Origin: Lucifuga dentata | Lineage: Eukaryota > Chordata > Actinopteri > Ophidiiformes > Bythitidae | Length of the DNA: 64,000 nt | Direction: 5' to 3' | Assembly (NCBI GenBank): GCA_014773175.1 | Contig: VXCM01000211.1 | Coordinates: 1 to 64,000 of the forward strand | Shown: one piece after another, positions 61,255-64,000 of the stretch | Position numbering within the stretch: position 1 is the first letter of the stretch | Layout of the letters: each line of letters opens with the position of its first letter | Position numbers and translations under genes: made by a program | The notes under the pieces: model-generated | Told to the model about the DNA's origin: nothing | Databases searched by the model: none | The model's input: only the letters and a program-made list of their open reading frames with translations

Positions 61255-62537
61255 GGCTCCAACCAAATGGATAACAAATTGATGACACGTTTCTGTCTGC
61301 GTACCTTTTTACCTGCTTGCCATAGTGCTGATTCACCAGGCATCCATCGCAAAATCTGACATGCATCAAACTTGAATCTGTACAGTTTAAATGCAGTCAT
61401 CTCACTTGGTCTGAGAGGCAATGAGCCAATAAGATCACTGGCATAAGCTACAACTGATTTGGATAACAACATCTAATTGGCAAAATAAATGACACTAAAA
61501 AGAACACCACATGAAGGGTATAACGAAATGATATAAAGCAGCCTTAATGCTGAAAAATGAAGCGCAGGTGCAGTGAGAGTGAAGTGTTTATTAAACCATT
61601 TTTAATTATCAGGAGCACATTTCAGTATCAAAGGAAGGTGAGAAAAAAAGATAAAGGGAGACTGCATAATGGTGGGCAACAGTCACATCATAGCCGGGTT
61701 GTCCTGTTCTATCTGTCTAATAGGAAATTATATTTGCATTCTAAATATAAAACAAATGCTTTTTTTTCCCATCATGGGGCTGAATACAGTAAAAAGTTCA
61801 GAACATTCTTAGCACCCTCAATGATGCTATGATTGACTAAAACAGTGTTTATGTTGGGGCAATTTAAATACATTAAATATAAAATTAAGGTAATGTACAA
61901 CTTGAGATGAATTTATTGCAATAGTATCATTTTTCTTATAATATCCATATGAAACACCCTCATGATATGTGGAAATTATCCCAGCACGTTGTATGTCATT
62001 GTTTAAATGGCTTTTCATCAAGAGAAGTGACTGTTAGGTCAGGGAAGGAAAATCACAGACTGAGGGGAGGGGTTCAAAAGCAATGATGCTGACAGCAGAG
62101 CTGGCATGATGCCTCACGTAAAAGCATACACTTTCTCTGAAAAGGAGTCAGGATGGGAGGGGCTAACTGTGATAAAGGGGGAAATCAGGTAACGTTTCAT
62201 AAAAAAAAAAAAAGCGAGGTTATGATCCATTTTAGGCTATTTGGTGCTTTTCACGAGCCATGTAACCATAGAAAATGAAAACAATTTACTCTTTAGTTTT
62301 ACCTGTGGCTTTTATCGCAAAACAAAAATATCTGGAAAATATGAATCTGAGTAACAATCAGTAATTCATCTAATGAGATTTGATGGAGGTAGGTCTTCCA
62401 GATGTGGTTTATCATGGTTAAATTGATATAATCCTGTGGGGGAAAAATATGAGGCTCATATTGGAGAGGATGGTAATGCTTTAATTGCACTATCTGCTAA
62501 AAATTGTAATGCACCGTCTATTACTCTCCAATCCTTT

Positions 62538-62577
<40 letters not shown>

Positions 62578-64000
62578 CGTGAACAAGTGCTTTAGTGTTC
62601 TATGGGTATATTTTTGTGTGAACTGTTGATATGACTTGAAGAATTTCATCTTAAATCAGTCTTATACAGTCCATGAACAGAAAGCGGGTACAACATGAAC
62701 ACCTGTAAAATATAACGCATTAAACATGTAATAATATTTCATTTTTGTTAAGAGAGATGATTCAACTCTATGGTAATTTATTAGGTCATAGCTTGTTGTG
62801 TTGCAGCATAATGCAATACATCAGCACCCACAGAAATGAAAATTGCGAGCTTCACAAAGATATTTCACAACTATTACCTTGAATTGCATTGGATAAGTGA
62901 GTATAGTTGAATGGATGGATGGATATACATGTTATTTGCTGTAACTTCTTTAAAGTTCAGATTTGCAACAAATAAACCTTTTCAGCAAATTGGCACAGTC
63001 TGCACTCATTTAAAAATCATGGAAGATACATTACCTTATTTTGTAGTGGTTACAGAAGTGGTGCTGAAGTAGTACTTCACCTGACTTGAAGGCAGATGCT
63101 AATCGGTCTGCCATCTAGAAAGGAGCTGATGATAGCAATCAGTAAAGTGGCAAGAATGTGGATCGGTTTCAGGACCTCATCTGTTCAAAAGGAGATAAAT
63201 GATTTGAGCCAAAGTCAGTAAGGTCAGAGGAGGAAGTGGTGCTAGTAGAATTGAGTACACAGCTAGAGAGGAGTTCAAATATTGTCCATTTTCGTCAACA
63301 CAGGTGACAAAATCCTCAGGGAGAAAGAGAGGGGAGGAGGGGTTGAAAATACAGAGAATTATTGGCTCAGGTTATAAGCACAGGTTTAGAATTTAGAATC
63401 ACAGAAGGTTGAGGGAGTAGCTGAAATAAATGTTGATAAGAAGGTGAGGAACAGCTGAAAGTGAGAGAGGTCATCAGACAAGCCAGATTTGAGCCACACT
63501 TTCTTTCAGCAAACCAAAGTCTTGCTCGCTCAATTTGCAACAGCATAGAAGCAGGTGGACTGACAGGTCTAGACGAAAGTGAGCAGGGAAGGTAAAAAGT
63601 GCTGGAAGAGGAGATAGTGGTAATCGTTCAGTTTGATCAGTTTAGAGACAGTTTCAAGTACTGGGAGTGAGAATTGGGACATTTGGAATAGAGTGGATGG
63701 AGGATGGAGAGTGAAAAGTTTGATGTAATGTAAGCATCTTGAAAGTGAACCTGTTCAAAAAGAGAAGCTATACAGAATCTTACCACCTTGTAAAACAGTT
63801 ATACAGAGCACTATAAAGGAAAAATACAAGGAATTACACAGTGTGAAATCGCAATCAACCATCCATTTAATGCTAAGAACCAGCATCGATACCATTGCAC
63901 AAAAAGGAGAATCGCTGCCTTTTCAAGGACTTTTGTTATTTCTATGCTCAACTACAACCCAATATTTGAGTTTGAAAATCTCTTTCAAAGCATGTATTGA
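61255..64000. other. Intronic stretch with a long T-run
   Basis: It contains a T-run at 62539-62573. From about 63100 to 63720 the plus strand is purine-rich (many GGAGAGAG, GAAAGTGAG words) without a clear repeat unit. No exon was recognised. Confidence 0.5.

Larger units (their letters stand above)
40791..64000 (+). other. nrg3: Inferred next nrg3 intron (5' part), with repeats
   Basis: No sequence encoding the expected EGF continuation (C-K/R-E-G-Y-x-G-x-x-C-D-Q) was found up to the window end. The stretch is therefore read as intron of at least 23 kb. Long introns flanking the EGF exon are usual for this gene. The call rests on absence of evidence, so a diverged exon could have been missed. 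Confidence 0.55.

Noticed and set aside
1..64000. CRISPR arrays, bacterial operons, rRNA or intact tRNA genes
   Set aside because: No regularly spaced direct repeats, ribosome-binding sites with long frames, or cloverleaf-capable sequences with a proper B box were seen; the only tRNA-like boxes belong to the SINE candidate at 23411.

Overview
The window looks like a piece of a teleost fish chromosome. It is AT-rich, with long intron-like DNA, dense CA/GT microsatellites, homopolymer runs, a Ty3/Gypsy remnant and many short non-autonomous DNA transposons. No bacterial, organellar or viral gene organisation is visible. The species cannot be named from this sequence.

Only one protein-coding exon is securely recognised. 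The exon at 40647-40782 (+) encodes the first four cysteines of an EGF-like domain that matches neuregulin 3 (NRG3). It has a long polypyrimidine tract and AG acceptor, and a consensus GTGAGT donor. It is the first EGF exon, which is exon 2 in the mammalian gene. The exon encoding the last two EGF cysteines was not found downstream. The simplest reading is that about 40.6 kb on the left is the 3' part of nrg3 intron 1 and about 23.2 kb on the right is the 5' part of the next intron. A second, unrecognised candidate exon (52579-52682) has good splice signals and the same phase as the nrg3 donor, but it does not look like the expected EGF continuation.

Layout. 1-400: end of a Ty3/Gypsy element, with the RNase H C-terminus followed at once by a stop codon, a purine tract and an LTR-like TGTTACG start. 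571-1223: remnants of a repeat with ACCTCCACCAAG-type ends. 1.2-11.5 kb: intron with simple repeats. 11.5-24.6 kb: a cluster of five copies of a 0.5-0.6 kb inverted-repeat element (here family A) interleaved with two copies of another repeat (family B). One family A copy sits inside a family B copy, and an unfilled family B copy at 25.6 kb shows that family A inserts at TTAA and duplicates it. A perfect 33-bp hairpin lies at 19140-19209. 24.6-40.6 kb: intron with two more family A copies and a long TG repeat 615 bp upstream of the exon. 40.8-64 kb: intron with a 0.5 kb element bearing 15-bp perfect inverted termini (42190-42694), a deleted family A copy, one complete-looking and one partial ACCTCC-ended element, the candidate exon, several microsatellites and a last truncated family A copy at 61 kb.

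Ten single N characters are present; nine of them sit inside homopolymer or dinucleotide runs, so lengths at those points are not reliable. The long open frames elsewhere, including one of 235 codons, run through simple repeats or transposon ends and were not accepted as genes.
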